In this document: positions 1 to 9,979 of the stretch, one piece after another
Layout of the letters: each line of letters opens with the position of its first letter
Position numbering within the stretch: the first letter of the stretch is position 1
NCBI GenBank assembly: GCA_005883135.1
Contig: VAZM01000343.1
Location: 1-32,624 of the forward strand
Length of the DNA: 32,624 nt
Direction of reading: 5' to 3'
Source of the DNA: Alphaproteobacteria bacterium
GTDB taxonomy: Bacteria; Pseudomonadota; Alphaproteobacteria; Rhizobiales; Xanthobacteraceae
Translations under genes and position numbers: made by a program
Notes under the pieces: generated by a model
The model's database searches: none
The model's input: only the letters and a program-made list of their open reading frames with translations
Told to the model about the DNA's origin: nothing

Positions 1-2290
1 CGACGCGCGCATCACCCACTAGCGCCGCGCCGACCTTGCCGTCGCCGGGCAAGAGATGCAGCACGCTCGACGGAATTCCCGCTTCCAGCAGGATGCGCAC
101 GGCCTCCGCCGCGACGAGCGGCGTCTGCTCGGCAGGTTTGGCCACGACGGAGTTGCCGACAACCAATGCGCCGGCGATCTGGCCGATGAAGATCGAGAGC
201 GGAAAATTCCATGGGCTGATGCAGACGAACACGCCGCGGCCGCGGTAGCGAAGCTCGTTTGCTTCGCCGGTCGGGCCGGGCAACGGTCGCGGGACGAGCG
301 AGCGCCGGGCCTCGAGCGCGTAATAGCGGCAGAGATCGACCGCCTCGCGCACCTCCGCGACGGCGTCATCGAGCGTCTTGCCGCCTTCCGCCTGCAGCAG
401 CGCGATCAGCCGGCCGCGCCGTGCTTCGAAAAGATTGCCTGCGCGCTCGAGCGCGGCCGCGCGCATGTCGAGCGCGGTCGCGGTCCAGGCGGCAAAGCCG
501 GTCTGCGCCGCCGCCATGGCCGCAGCCACCGCCGCCTCGTTTGCTTCGCCGACCCGGCCGATCACCTTGCCGTCGATAGGCGAGCGCACCGAACGCTCGA
601 TGCCGGGCCGGCTCGTCCCGCCGACGAGCGGCACGGCCTCGACCGAGGGCCGGGCATCGCGGATCTCGGCGAGGAGCGCATCGAGCGCCGTGCGCTCGCC
701 GAATTCAACGCCGGTGGAATTGCGTCGCTGCGGACCATAAAGGTCGCGCGGCAGGGGAATGTTGTGGTGGCGCGCCCGGCGGGCGTCGCCGATACGGTTC
801 TGCGGGCGTTCGAGGATCGAGGCGACCGGCACCGCCGCATCGGCGGCGACCGACACGAACGAGGAGTTCGCGCCGTTCTCCAGCAGGCGGCGCACGAGAT
901 AAGCGAGAAGATCGCGGTGTCCGCCGACCGGAGCATAGACCCGGCATGCCGCTTGCGGGTAATCGGCGAGCAAGAGCTGATAGAGCACCTCGCCCATCCC
1001 ATGCAGGCGCTGGAACTCATAGCCCTCGACCCCGCCGGCGTCCTCGATCACGCTTGCGACGGTGAGCGCGTTGTGGGTGGCGAATTGCGGATAGAGGCGC
1101 GGCCGCGCGGCGAGCAGCTTGCGCGTGCAGGCGGCGTAGCAGAGGTCGGTCATCGCCTTGCGCGTGAAGACGGGATAGTCGGCAAGCCCGCGCTCTTGCG
1201 CGCGCTTGATCTCGGTATCCCAATAGGCGCCCTTGACCAGTCGCACCGTCAGCCGGCGGCCGAAGCTCTTCGCGATGCCCTCGAGCCAGTCGATCACGGC
1301 GGGAGCGCGCTTCTGGTAGGCTTGCACGGCGAGCCCGAAGCCGTCCCAGCCGCGCAGCGAGCTGTCGGCGAGCACCGCGGCCATCACATCGAGGGTGAGT
1401 TCGAGCCGATCGGCTTCCTCGGCGTCGACGGTGAAATTGAGGCCGTGCGCGCGCGCTTTGCGCGCAAGCTCGCGCGCCATCGGCACCAGTTCGGTCAAAA
1501 CGAGTCCGCGCGATACGGCCTCGAAGCGCGGATGCAAGGCGGAGAGCTTGACCGAAATGCCGGGACGGCTCGCGGCATCGCCGGCGTTCGCGGCGATGGC
1601 GTCGATGGCATGGGCGTAAGCCGCGAAGTAGCGCTGGGCATCCGCTCGCGTGCGCGCACCCTCGCCGAGCATGTCGAAGGAGTAGCGCCCCGGCGAGTGG
1701 CCCCCCGCGCGATCGAGCGCGTCCTCGATTGTTTGTCCGAGCACGAAATGTGAGGCCAATAGCCGCATCGCCCGGCGCGTGGCCGCGCGCACCGCGGGAA
1801 TCCCCAGCCGCTTGATCAGGCTTTCCAGGATCGTGTCGGGGGTCTCGCCGGGATGGATGATGCGGGCGGTGATGCCCAGCGTCCATGCCGATGCGGACAC
1901 CAAGAGTGCGCTGGATTTGACGTGGTGCGAAGACCATTGGCCGGTCGCGAGCTTGTCCTCGATCAGCCGGTCGGCGGTGGCGGCATCAGGCACCCGCAGC
2001 AGCGCCTCCGCCAGCACCATGAGGGCAAGTCCCTCTTTGGTGGACAACGAATAGGCGTGCAGGAAATCCTCGATGCCGCCGAGTCCCCCGGCGCGCGCCC
2101 GAATCCCCTCGACCAGATGCCGGGCGTAGGCGTCGACCCGTCGCTCCGCCTCGGCCCCGCGGCTCGCGTCACGCAGCAAGCCGGCCGCGATCGCCTCGTC
2201 CGGCGGCGCGTAGGGGGCGCTGAAGAGGGGCGCCTCGTCTGCATCCGCGGCCGGGCAAATGTTCGTATCTGCGATCATGTCGGTTCGCAT
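1..2290 (-). CDS. putA: Bifunctional proline dehydrogenase / L-glutamate gamma-semialdehyde dehydrogenase PutA, C-terminal part cut by the left window edge
   Basis: Reverse-strand frame from ATG at 2290 (or 2278) reads MRTDMIADTNICPAADADEAPLFSAPYAPPDEAIAAGLLRDASRGAE; further on ISVKLSALHPRFEAV (PRODH region) and GRGVFVCISPWNFPLSIFIGQIAGALVVGNSVVAKPAEQTPL (ALDH region). Frame agrees at three points checked. Missing from the ORF track, presumably because it runs off the edge. Confidence 0.93.
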   Translation of the reverse strand, partial: MRTDMIADTNICPAADADEAPLFSAPYAPPDEAIAAGLLRDASRGAEAERRVDAYARHLVEGIRARAGGLGGIEDFLHAYSLSTKEGLALMVLAEALLRVPDAATADRLIEDKLATGQWSSHHVKSSALLVSASAWTLGITARIIHPGETPDTILESLIKRLGIPAVRAATRRAMRLLASHFVLGQTIEDALDRAGGHSPGRYSFDMLGEGARTRADAQRYFAAYAHAIDAIAANAGDAASRPGISVKLSALHPRFEAVSRGLVLTELVPMARELARKARAHGLNFTVDAEEADRLELTLDVMAAVLADSSLRGWDGFGLAVQAYQKRAPAVIDWLEGIAKSFGRRLTVRLVKGAYWDTEIKRAQERGLADYPVFTRKAMTDLCYAACTRKLLAARPRLYPQFATHNALTVASVIEDAGGVEGYEFQRLHGMGEVLYQLLLADYPQAACRVYAPVGGHRDLLAYLVRRLLENGANSSFVSVAADAAVPVASILERPQNRIGDARRARHHNIPLPRDLYGPQRRNSTGVEFGERTALDALLAEIRDARPSVEAVPLVGGTSRPGIERSVRSPIDGKVIGRVGEANEAAVAAAMAAAQTGFAAWTATALDMRAAALERAGNLFEARRGRLIALLQAEGGKTLDDAVAEVREAVDLCRYYALEARRSLVPRPLPGPTGEANELRYRGRGVFVCISPWNFPLSIFIGQIAGALVVGNSVVAKPAEQTPLVAAEAVRILLEAGIPSSVLHLLPGDGKVGAALVGDARV

Positions 2291-2525
2291 TTGGGTGGCG
2301 CGCGCGCCCGGGCCAAGCCCCGTTAATCTTAACAGCGGTTCATCTGGCGCAGCCGAAGAATAACGCGCATGCGGGGACAAAGTGGCAGGGCGCGGTGTTT
2401 GAAATCTGTGAAGGACGGGCACGAGGCGCGATGTCGCCTTGCGCTTTGTACCATCATGTTCTTTATCTGGCCGCTCAGCCGCGGTTTAAAGTGGGGGCGG
2501 CGCGGGGCCGACGCAGGGAGCAGCC

Positions 2526-3557
2526 ATGCGCCTCCTCAAGCTCACGCGGATCATTCATTCCGCCTCGCTCGTCGCGGCGCTGATCGCGTTGGCCGTGGCG
2601 TGGCCTGCCGCGGCGCAGACCAGCATCAAGTTCTCGCTCGATGGCCGCCTCGAAGGACTGGCCGCGACCTTTTTCCTTCCCCAGGACCGAGGCTATTTCA
2701 AGAGCGAGGGTCTCGACGTCACCGTGGACGAGGCCACGACCGCGCTCGAGCCGATCACCCGCGTGGCGTCGGGCGCCTATGAGATGGCGCTGGCCGACAT
2801 CAACACGCTCATCAGGTATCGCGATCAACATCCCACGTCGTCGTTGAAGGCGGTGTTCATGCTTTACAACAAGCCGCCCTTCGCGATCGTGGCGCGCCGC
2901 AGCCGCGGCATCACCGAACCCAAGCAGCTCGAAGGCAAGAAACTCGGCACTCCGCCCGTCGGCGTCACCTTCGAATGGCCGCTGTTCGCCAAGCTCAACA
3001 ACGTCGATGCGGCGAAGGTGACGATCGAGACCATCGGCTTTCCGGTGCGCGCGCCGATGCTGGCGGCCGGGCAGATCGATGCCGCGCTCGGCTACTCGTT
3101 CCGCCTCTACGTCGATCTCAAGGACCGCGGCGTGCCGGTCGACGACATCGTTCTGATGCCGATGGCGGATTACGGCCTCAAGCTCTACGGCAATACCATC
3201 ATCATCAACCCCAAATTCGCCGCCGAGAAGCCGGAGGCGGTGAAGGGATTTTTGCGCGCCTTTCTTCAGGGCCTCAAAGAGATCGTCCACCGTCCCGCCG
3301 AGGCGGTCGATTCGATCATGCGGCGCGACGACACCGTGAAAAGGGACGTCGAGCTCGAACGCCTGCGCATGGCCATCCGCGACAACATCGTGACGCCGGA
3401 GGTCAGAGCCAACGGTTTTGGCGCCGTCGACTTCGCGCGGCTCGCCGAATCGATCGATCAGATCGGGCTGGTCTACACCTTCAAGGCGAAGCCCAAGGCG
3501 GAGGACATTTTCGACGCTTCCTTCCTGCCGCCCGCGGCAGAACGTAAGGTTCATTGA
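2526..3557 (+). CDS. ABC transporter substrate-binding protein, NMT1/THI5-like (NitT/TauT type), with signal peptide
   Basis: 343 aa; hydrophobic leader ending AAAQ; SIKFSLDGRLEGLAATFFLPQDRGYFKSEGLDVTV typical of NMT1/SsuA-like SBPs. No permease or ATPase gene adjacent. Confidence 0.85.
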   Translation: MRLLKLTRIIHSASLVAALIALAVAWPAAAQTSIKFSLDGRLEGLAATFFLPQDRGYFKSEGLDVTVDEATTALEPITRVASGAYEMALADINTLIRYRDQHPTSSLKAVFMLYNKPPFAIVARRSRGITEPKQLEGKKLGTPPVGVTFEWPLFAKLNNVDAAKVTIETIGFPVRAPMLAAGQIDAALGYSFRLYVDLKDRGVPVDDIVLMPMADYGLKLYGNTIIINPKFAAEKPEAVKGFLRAFLQGLKEIVHRPAEAVDSIMRRDDTVKRDVELERLRMAIRDNIVTPEVRANGFGAVDFARLAESIDQIGLVYTFKAKPKAEDIFDASFLPPAAERKVH

Positions 3558-3561
3558 GCGC

Positions 3562-3579
3562 GACGCCGGCGCCGGCGTC
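3562..3579. repeat. Perfect 18-bp palindrome GACGCCGGCGCCGGCGTC just after the SBP stop codon
   Basis: Read directly; begins 5 nt after the TGA at 3555-3557; no T-run follows. Confidence 0.6.
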
Positions 3580-3710
3580 CGCGTCGTCGTGGACGAGGCC
3601 TTTCAGTCAAACGCTTCCGCCATCGCGCGCCTGCCTCTGGTTGGGGCGTAAACGAAACATGGTATAAATCTCTCCATGCCGAGTGCCCGTGTTTTGCCGA
3701 TGCCGGCTGC

Positions 3711-5513
3711 ATGAAATACTTCCGCCTTTACTTCCGCGTACTCGAACTGCTCGGGCGCGAGGCGCGTTTGGGCTGGTTGCTGGCAATCGCCAACCTGGCG
3801 CTCGCCTCGGCGATGTTCATCGAACCCATCCTGTTCGGTCGGATCGTCGACACGCTCGCCAGCGCCCAGCCGCGCGTCTCGCAAGTGGCCTGGCGGGACT
3901 TGATGCTGTTGGTCGGTGCCTGGGTCGGATTTGGCCTTTTCGTCATCCTCTGCAGCACGCTCGTGGCGCTGCATGCCGACCGCCTGTCGCACCGGCAGTA
4001 TCAGGTAGTGCGGACGATGTTCTTCGAACACGTCCTGCAGCTGCCGCTGAGCTACCACACCGGCTCGCATTCCGGGCGGCTGGTGAAGGTGATGCTCACC
4101 GGCACCAGCACCCTGTGGGCGCTCTGGCTGTCCTTCTTCCGCGAGCATTTCGCCAGCTTCATTTCGCTGATCGTGCTGCTGCCGCTGACGCTGTTCATCA
4201 ATTGGCGCTACGGGCTGGCGCTGATCCTGCTGTGCGTCATCTTTGCCGCGGTGATCGCCTACGTCATCAGCAACGTGGAAAAGCTGCAAAGCACGGTCGA
4301 GCGCTACTATAGCGACGTGGCCGAGCGCACCAGCGATACGCTCGGCAACATCGCTCTCGTCCAGAGCTTCGCCCGCATCGAGATGGAAGTTTCGGGAATG
4401 AGGAAGATGGGCGAAGAGGCGCTGGCCGCGCAGATCCCGGTACTGTCCTGGTGGGCGGTGACGACGGTGATCACGCGGGCGTCGACCACGCTGACGATGC
4501 TGTCGATTCTCGTCCTCGGGGTCTACTTCTATCTGCGCGACCTGACCACGGTCGGCGAGATCGTCATGTTCATGAGCTTCGCCACGCTCCTGATCAGCCG
4601 GCTGGAACAGGCGGTGCAATTCGCCAACAGCATGGTGATGGAGGCGCCGCGGCTCGCCGAATTCTTCGACGTGCTCGACACCGAGCCGGCGGTGCGCGAC
4701 CGGCCCGATGCGGTGGATCCCGGGCGTGTGCACGGGTTGGTCGAATTCAAGGACGTGTCGTTTTCCTATGACGGCAAGCGCCCCGCGGTCGCCGATCTGA
4801 GCTTCACCGCGTTGCCGGGGGAAACGGTCGCCCTCGTCGGCGCGACCGGAGCGGGTAAATCGACCGCGCTCGCCCTCCTTCACCGCGCGTTTGATCCGCA
4901 ATCCGGCACGGTGAGCATCGACGGCATGGACGTGCGCGCCCTCACGCTGACCGGCCTGCGGCGCAACATCGGTGTGGTTTTCCAGGAGGCGCTGCTGTTC
5001 AACCGCTCGATCGCCGAGAACCTGCGCGTCGGCAAGCCCGACGCCAGCGACGACGAACTGCGAGCGGCCTGCGAGCGCGCGCAGGTCCTCGACGTGATCG
5101 AGCGCCTGCCGCAAGGCTTCGCCACCAATGTCGGCGAACGCGGACGCCTGTTCTCCGGCGGAGAGCGCCAGCGCCTCTCGATCGCGCGGGCGCTGCTCAA
5201 GGATCCGCCGATCCTCATTCTCGATGAGGCGACCAGCGCGCTCGACGCGCTGACCGAGGCCAGAATCCAGGCAGCGCTCACCGAGGTGATGAAAGGCCGC
5301 ACGACCTTCGTCATCGCGCACCGACTCGCCACCGTCCACAATGCCAGCCGCATTCTGGTGTTTCATGGCGGCCGCATCGTCGAGGGCGGCCGGTTCGATG
5401 AACTCATCGAACGCGGCGGCTACTTCGCCGAGCTGGCCCGCAGCCAGTTCATGGCGGGCGAGACGGCAAAGAAGCGGCACGAGCTCGCGAGCGGGCAGCC
5501 GGTGGAGACCTAG
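3711..5513 (+). CDS. ndvA: ABC exporter, fused permease/ATPase, NdvA/ChvA (cyclic beta-1,2-glucan exporter) type
   Basis: 600 aa; N-terminal [26 protein letters not shown] typical of NdvA; Walker [10 protein letters not shown], signature [32 protein letters not shown]. Confidence 0.82.
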   Translation: MKYFRLYFRVLELLGREARLGWLLAIANLALASAMFIEPILFGRIVDTLASAQPRVSQVAWRDLMLLVGAWVGFGLFVILCSTLVALHADRLSHRQYQVVRTMFFEHVLQLPLSYHTGSHSGRLVKVMLTGTSTLWALWLSFFREHFASFISLIVLLPLTLFINWRYGLALILLCVIFAAVIAYVISNVEKLQSTVERYYSDVAERTSDTLGNIALVQSFARIEMEVSGMRKMGEEALAAQIPVLSWWAVTTVITRASTTLTMLSILVLGVYFYLRDLTTVGEIVMFMSFATLLISRLEQAVQFANSMVMEAPRLAEFFDVLDTEPAVRDRPDAVDPGRVHGLVEFKDVSFSYDGKRPAVADLSFTALPGETVALVGATGAGKSTALALLHRAFDPQSGTVSIDGMDVRALTLTGLRRNIGVVFQEALLFNRSIAENLRVGKPDASDDELRAACERAQVLDVIERLPQGFATNVGERGRLFSGGERQRLSIARALLKDPPILILDEATSALDALTEARIQAALTEVMKGRTTFVIAHRLATVHNASRILVFHGGRIVEGGRFDELIERGGYFAELARSQFMAGETAKKRHELASGQPVET

Positions 5514-6940
5514 TGCTCAGGGCCCAGCCGTCAGAGGCCGCGGGTCAGGACGATCGTCCTCTCCGCAATTGCGAGGCTTGGCTGCGAATTCCTGTGCGCC
5601 GCCCGCTGACGAGCGTCTTTCTCCTCGCCCTTCTCGTTCGGCTGATAAATGTCGCGCTACTGGCAAATCGCGACGCTTTCTTCGCGGAGCAGGACACGTT
5701 CGCTTACTGGATGCTGGGGGCGGCGCTGGCGAAGCCGGAAACCTTCTGGCCGACGCTGTCGGCGATGACAGACCGCATGCCGCTCTATCCGCTGCTACTC
5801 GCGGCCATCCAGCATGCGTTCGGCGACGCTCCACGGGCGGTCGCGCTGATCCAGGCGGCGATGGACGCGGCCACCTGCACCCTCATCGCCGCCCTCGGCG
5901 CACTGATCTCGCCGCGCGTCGGATGGATCGCCGGCATCCTCGCCGCGCTGTCGCCGACGCTTATCGTGTTCAGCACGCAAATCCTGACGGACTCGCTGTT
6001 TCTTTTCGTCTTCGCCCTCATGCTGCTCGCCCTCGCGCGATTTCTGCTCCGCCCCGGCGCGGGGCTCGCCATAGGCGCCGGGCTCAGCGGCGGGCTTGCC
6101 CTTGTCACGCGGCCCGTCGTCGCGCCGCTCCTCGCAGCGGCGGCGCCTCTCGTTTTCGCCATTGCCTTGGTGCAGCGACGCAACGTCGGTCGCGCAGTCG
6201 CCGCCGCAATGCTGTTTACCCTAGCCGCCGCCGCACCAATCGCGCCGGTGCTGCTGCGCAACCTCGCGCAGTACCAGAGCTTCGCGCTGACCTCACAAAC
6301 CGGAGATCATCTCGCCTTGTGGATCGTGCCGCTGGTGAGGCAACGGGCGGACGGCACGCCCTATCAGGTGACGGTGGATCGCATGGAGGAGCGCTACCGG
6401 CAAAGAACCGCGCAAGGCTCGACTGACGTGGCCAATCCGTTCCGGCGCGCGGCGCTCCAGACGGAGCTGGCGCGGGAGGAGATGGGGCGCTTGCCGCTTG
6501 CCGCCTACGCCAAGGCTTGGCTCGAGGGCATGGTCGTGAACCTTGCCGCGCCGGCGCTACTCGCCGACCCGCGCGTGCGGGCGCTACCCAAACCGAGCTT
6601 TTACAACACGGCGGGCACGACCCTGTGGCAACGGGCGCGGGCCTATCTGTTCGAGCAACCGGGTGCCTATCAAATCCTCCTCCTGCTCGGGCTTCTCGCC
6701 ATGCTGCCCTTCCTCGCCCTCGAGGCGATCGGGTTCGTCATGCTGGCGTGGAGCAAGCCGTGGGCCGCCGCCTTGGCGGGCGCCGTGCTCGCCTATTTCC
6801 TCTTGCTCAACGGCCCGGTGGCGGCGCCGAAATATCGCCTGCCCATGGAGCCGGTACTGATCGTGCTCGCGGCCATTCCGCTGGCCCGGCTGACGGAGCG
6901 GCGCAGCCGTTACTTGATCCGTTCGAGGATGCTCACGTAG
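5513..6940 (+). CDS. Polytopic membrane glycosyltransferase, GT39/ArnT/PMT-like
   Basis: 475 aa, many TM segments; DRMPLYPLLLAAIQHAFGD, LSPTLIVFSTQILTDSLFLFVFALMLLAL, GLSGGLALVTRPV typical of the GT-C family. GTG start overlaps the ndvA stop (TAGTG). Confidence 0.75.
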   Translation: MLRAQPSEAAGQDDRPLRNCEAWLRIPVRRPLTSVFLLALLVRLINVALLANRDAFFAEQDTFAYWMLGAALAKPETFWPTLSAMTDRMPLYPLLLAAIQHAFGDAPRAVALIQAAMDAATCTLIAALGALISPRVGWIAGILAALSPTLIVFSTQILTDSLFLFVFALMLLALARFLLRPGAGLAIGAGLSGGLALVTRPVVAPLLAAAAPLVFAIALVQRRNVGRAVAAAMLFTLAAAAPIAPVLLRNLAQYQSFALTSQTGDHLALWIVPLVRQRADGTPYQVTVDRMEERYRQRTAQGSTDVANPFRRAALQTELAREEMGRLPLAAYAKAWLEGMVVNLAAPALLADPRVRALPKPSFYNTAGTTLWQRARAYLFEQPGAYQILLLLGLLAMLPFLALEAIGFVMLAWSKPWAAALAGAVLAYFLLLNGPVAAPKYRLPMEPVLIVLAAIPLARLTERRSRYLIRSRMLT

Positions 6941-8076
6941 TTCGCGACGGCCGTCCCACCCATATTGAAGATGCCGCCGAGACTCGCGTCCTTCACTTGC
7001 ATCTCGCCGGCCGCGCCCATGAGCTGCATGGCAGTTAATGCGTGCATCGACACGCCGGTCGCGCCGATCGGATGACCCTTGGCTTTCAGCCCGCCCGAGG
7101 GATTGACCGGCAGCGGTCCGCTCTTCTCGGTGAGACCCTCCGCCACAGCGCGCGCTCCTTGCCCTTCCGGTACCAGGCCCATGGCCTCGTATTCCATCAG
7201 TTCGGCGATGGTGAAGCAGTCATGCGTCTCGATGAAGGAGAGGTTGGAGAGCGCGATGCCCGCGCTCGCGAGCGCGCGAGTCCAGGCCTGCGCACAGCCT
7301 TCGAGCTTGAGCACGTCGCGCTTCGACATCGGCAGGAAGTCCTGCACGTGCTCGGCGGCGCGGAAGGCGACCGCCTTCCCCAGCTTGAGCGCCGTTGTCA
7401 CGTCGGCCAAAACGACGGCGGCGGCGCCGTCCGAGACCAGCGAGCAGTCCGTGCGCTTGAGCGGACCCGCCACGCGCGGGTTCTTCTCGCTTTCGGTGCG
7501 GCAGAACTCGTAGCCGAGGTCCTTGCGAATCTGGGCATAGGGATTGCCGACGCCGTTCTTGTGGTTCTTGGCGGCGATGCGCGCCAGTGCGTCGGACTGG
7601 TCGCCCCAACGTTGGAAGTAGCGCGAGGCAATTTGGCCGAAAATTCCGGCGAAGCCGCCGTCGATCTCGGCTTCTTCGCGCACGTAAGAGGCCTTGAGCA
7701 GGTTGCGCCCGATTTCGAGACCGGGCGTCGTCGTCATCTGCTCGGCGCCGACCACGAGCACGATGCGGGCGCTGTTGGCCGCGATCGCCTTGAGCCCCTG
7801 ATGCACGGCGGCCGAGCCGGTGGCACACGCATTCTCGACCCGGCTCGCACGCTTGAAGCGCAGGTCCGCCGAGGCCTGGAGGACCAACGATGCGGTGAAA
7901 TCCTGGGCTGAGAAGCCGGCGTTGAAATGCCCGAGCACGATCTCGTCGACATCCGCGGCGGCAACCCCGGCATCGGCGAGCGCCTCGGTCGCGACCCGCA
8001 CGATCAGGCTCTCGACGGTCTCGCCCTCGAGGCGCCCGAAGGGGGTGTGAGCCCAGCCAACGATGCAAGCGGTCAC
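6910..8076 (-). CDS. Thiolase-family protein (acetyl-CoA acetyltransferase / SCP-x type)
   Basis: 388 aa; VENACATGSAAVHQG nucleophile region, NPSGGLKAKGHPIGATG, NMGGTAVANYVSIL terminus. Confidence 0.9.
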   Translation of the reverse strand: MTACIVGWAHTPFGRLEGETVESLIVRVATEALADAGVAAADVDEIVLGHFNAGFSAQDFTASLVLQASADLRFKRASRVENACATGSAAVHQGLKAIAANSARIVLVVGAEQMTTTPGLEIGRNLLKASYVREEAEIDGGFAGIFGQIASRYFQRWGDQSDALARIAAKNHKNGVGNPYAQIRKDLGYEFCRTESEKNPRVAGPLKRTDCSLVSDGAAAVVLADVTTALKLGKAVAFRAAEHVQDFLPMSKRDVLKLEGCAQAWTRALASAGIALSNLSFIETHDCFTIAELMEYEAMGLVPEGQGARAVAEGLTEKSGPLPVNPSGGLKAKGHPIGATGVSMHALTAMQLMGAAGEMQVKDASLGGIFNMGGTAVANYVSILERIK

Positions 8077-8313
8077 GGCGATCTCCTGTCGATGTCGAGC
8101 TTAAACGTCATTTCCCGCACATTGTCGTCGAGGGGTAACGCCCGCCGCGGTCTAACTTGCCGAATTTTGGACGTTTTCTACCACCATCTACGGCTCTCCG
8201 GGCATCAGCGTGTCCATCCTAGCGCTTTTCGCTTTTGCCTTTCATCCCCGGTGAGCTTAGACCTTTTTCGCTGTGGAGCGTTTCCCGAAGCCAAGGATAA
8301 CAGCCGAGCCGTG

Positions 8314-9771
8314 ATGTCTTCGACGCGATCTTCTCTTGCACGCATGCTCATGTGGGTGAGCCTCGCCTGCGCCGCAACCGCCCTGACGGTGACCCGCGCG
8401 CAGGCCGAAGCGCTACTCGTGATCGATGTCGAGAACGGCAAGGTTCTTTATGCCCACAACGCGGGCAACCCGTGTTATCCCGCCTCCGGCATCCAGCTCA
8501 TGACCTCCTATGTGACCTTGCGCGCGGTCAACGAGGGCCGGATCAACCTCGACACGCCGCTCGTGGTTTCGGCGAACGCGGCGGCGCAGTCGCCGGTGAA
8601 GATGGGATTTGCGGTCGGCACGGTGGTCACCGTCGACAACGCGCTCAAGATGTTGATGGTGAAATCGGCAAACGACATGGCCGTCGTGCTCGCCGAGGGC
8701 GTGGCCGGCTCGATCGAGAGCTTCGCCGACGAGATGAACGCCACCGCGCGGCGCCTCGGCATGATCCAGTCGAGCTTCGTCAATCCCAACGGCCTGCCTG
8801 CCGACGACCAGATCACCTCAGCCCGCGACCTCGCCATACTGGCGCGCGCCATTCTCCGCGACCTGCCGGAATACGATTACTACTGGCACCTGCCCGGCAT
8901 CCGCATGGGCAAGATGGTGCGGTGGAACTACAATACCTTGCTCGGCCGCTATCCCGGGGCGGACGGAATGAAGACCGGCTTCATCTGCGCCTCCGGCTTC
9001 AATCTCGTCGCCACAGCGACGCGTAACGGCAGGCGGCTCATCGCGGTGGTGCTCGGCGCGCCCTCCTCCGCGGGCCGCGCGTTGAAGGCGGCGCAGCTGC
9101 TCGAGCGCGGCTTCAACAGCAACAGCGCCCTGTCGTGGCTGACGGGCCCCTTGGGCACGGTCGAATCGGTGCAACCGGTCGCCGTCGCCCCGACCAACCT
9201 GCGCGACGAGATGTGCGGCGGGCATCGCAAGCGGCCGGCAAGCGAGGACGAGGACGACCTCGTCGCCAACAACAATCCCGAGTCTCCTTATGCGGTCTTC
9301 CTCGCAAGCTTGCACCCGGGGAAGGGGAAGGGCGCTGCGCCGCTGCCGGAGGGCAGGCTGGGCGAGCCGGTCGTCGTCTATACCGGCACCAAGCCGCCGC
9401 CGGCGCCATCGCAGGCGTCAGGCGAATCCAAGCCGGACAAGAAGAAGACCGCCGTGATCAAGCCGGCCGCGCCCAAGGACAAGGATGGCGCATCGTCGAC
9501 GACGTCGAGCGCACCCGCGGCGAAGCCGAAGCGTAAGTCCACGGCGGAGAAGGACGGCGCGTCCTCGACCGCCGCCGTGTCCTCCGGCGATGCGCCCGCG
9601 ACCAAGCCGAAATCGAGGGCGGCACCCAAAGAGGGCGCGAAAGATGCTGCGTCCGCGGCAGCCGCTTCCGGCGATGAACCGGCAGCAAAGCCGAAAGCGA
9701 AGAAGCCTGCGCCGAAGCCCCCGCCGATGACGATTACTCCCGCGGGCGAGCAAAGTCCGCCGGCAAGGTAG
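8314..9771 (+). CDS. D-alanyl-D-alanine carboxypeptidase family (PBP5/DacF-like) protein with degenerate SxxK motif and Lys/Ala/Pro-rich C-terminal tail
   Basis: Start ATG 8314 (GTG 8311 also possible) after AAGGATAA; signal peptide; AEALLVIDVENGKVLYAHNAGNPCYPASGIQLMTSYVTL, VKSANDMAVVLAEG (SxN), GADGMKTGFICASGFNLVATA (KTG). The upstream ORF-track extension to 7927 overlaps the divergent thiolase gene and is unlikely. Confidence 0.85.
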   Translation: MSSTRSSLARMLMWVSLACAATALTVTRAQAEALLVIDVENGKVLYAHNAGNPCYPASGIQLMTSYVTLRAVNEGRINLDTPLVVSANAAAQSPVKMGFAVGTVVTVDNALKMLMVKSANDMAVVLAEGVAGSIESFADEMNATARRLGMIQSSFVNPNGLPADDQITSARDLAILARAILRDLPEYDYYWHLPGIRMGKMVRWNYNTLLGRYPGADGMKTGFICASGFNLVATATRNGRRLIAVVLGAPSSAGRALKAAQLLERGFNSNSALSWLTGPLGTVESVQPVAVAPTNLRDEMCGGHRKRPASEDEDDLVANNNPESPYAVFLASLHPGKGKGAAPLPEGRLGEPVVVYTGTKPPPAPSQASGESKPDKKKTAVIKPAAPKDKDGASSTTSSAPAAKPKRKSTAEKDGASSTAAVSSGDAPATKPKSRAAPKEGAKDAASAAAASGDEPAAKPKAKKPAPKPPPMTITPAGEQSPPAR

Positions 9772-9979
9772 CCGCCGGGCTGCTGACGACTAACGTCTGC
9801 TCGCGGACGAAGCATCCTAGCCCGCATGGTTAGAAACGACGTGCGGGAACCTTCCGGTCGACAGCGCGAACTTCGTTGCGCGAGTGCAGCGACCACGGGC
9901 GCTCTTGCCACCCCCTGCCCGCTGTCCGATGCTTCGCGGCAACGACCGGCGAGAAGCGCCGGCCAGCACCGGACCAATT

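Noticed and set aside
56-1753. 565-aa plus-strand ORF
   Set aside because: Antisense to putA, whose reverse frame has clear PRODH/ALDH motifs; the translation is Arg/Ala/Glu/His-rich with no domain, a typical high-GC shadow ORF.
3603-5480. 625-aa minus-strand ORF
   Set aside because: Antisense to the NdvA-like exporter; low-complexity H/R/E/Q/D composition and no family features.
6910-8076. Loss of the second catalytic Cys in the thiolase considered as a pseudoenzyme signal
   Set aside because: SCP-x-like thiolase subgroups commonly differ in this C-terminal motif; the nucleophile region and GHPIGATG are intact, so it is not notable alone.
9481-9730. Repeated GC-rich segments considered as a CRISPR or mobile repeat
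   Set aside because: The units are in-frame imperfect coding repeats in the DacF-like tail, with no regular spacers or flanking cas genes.
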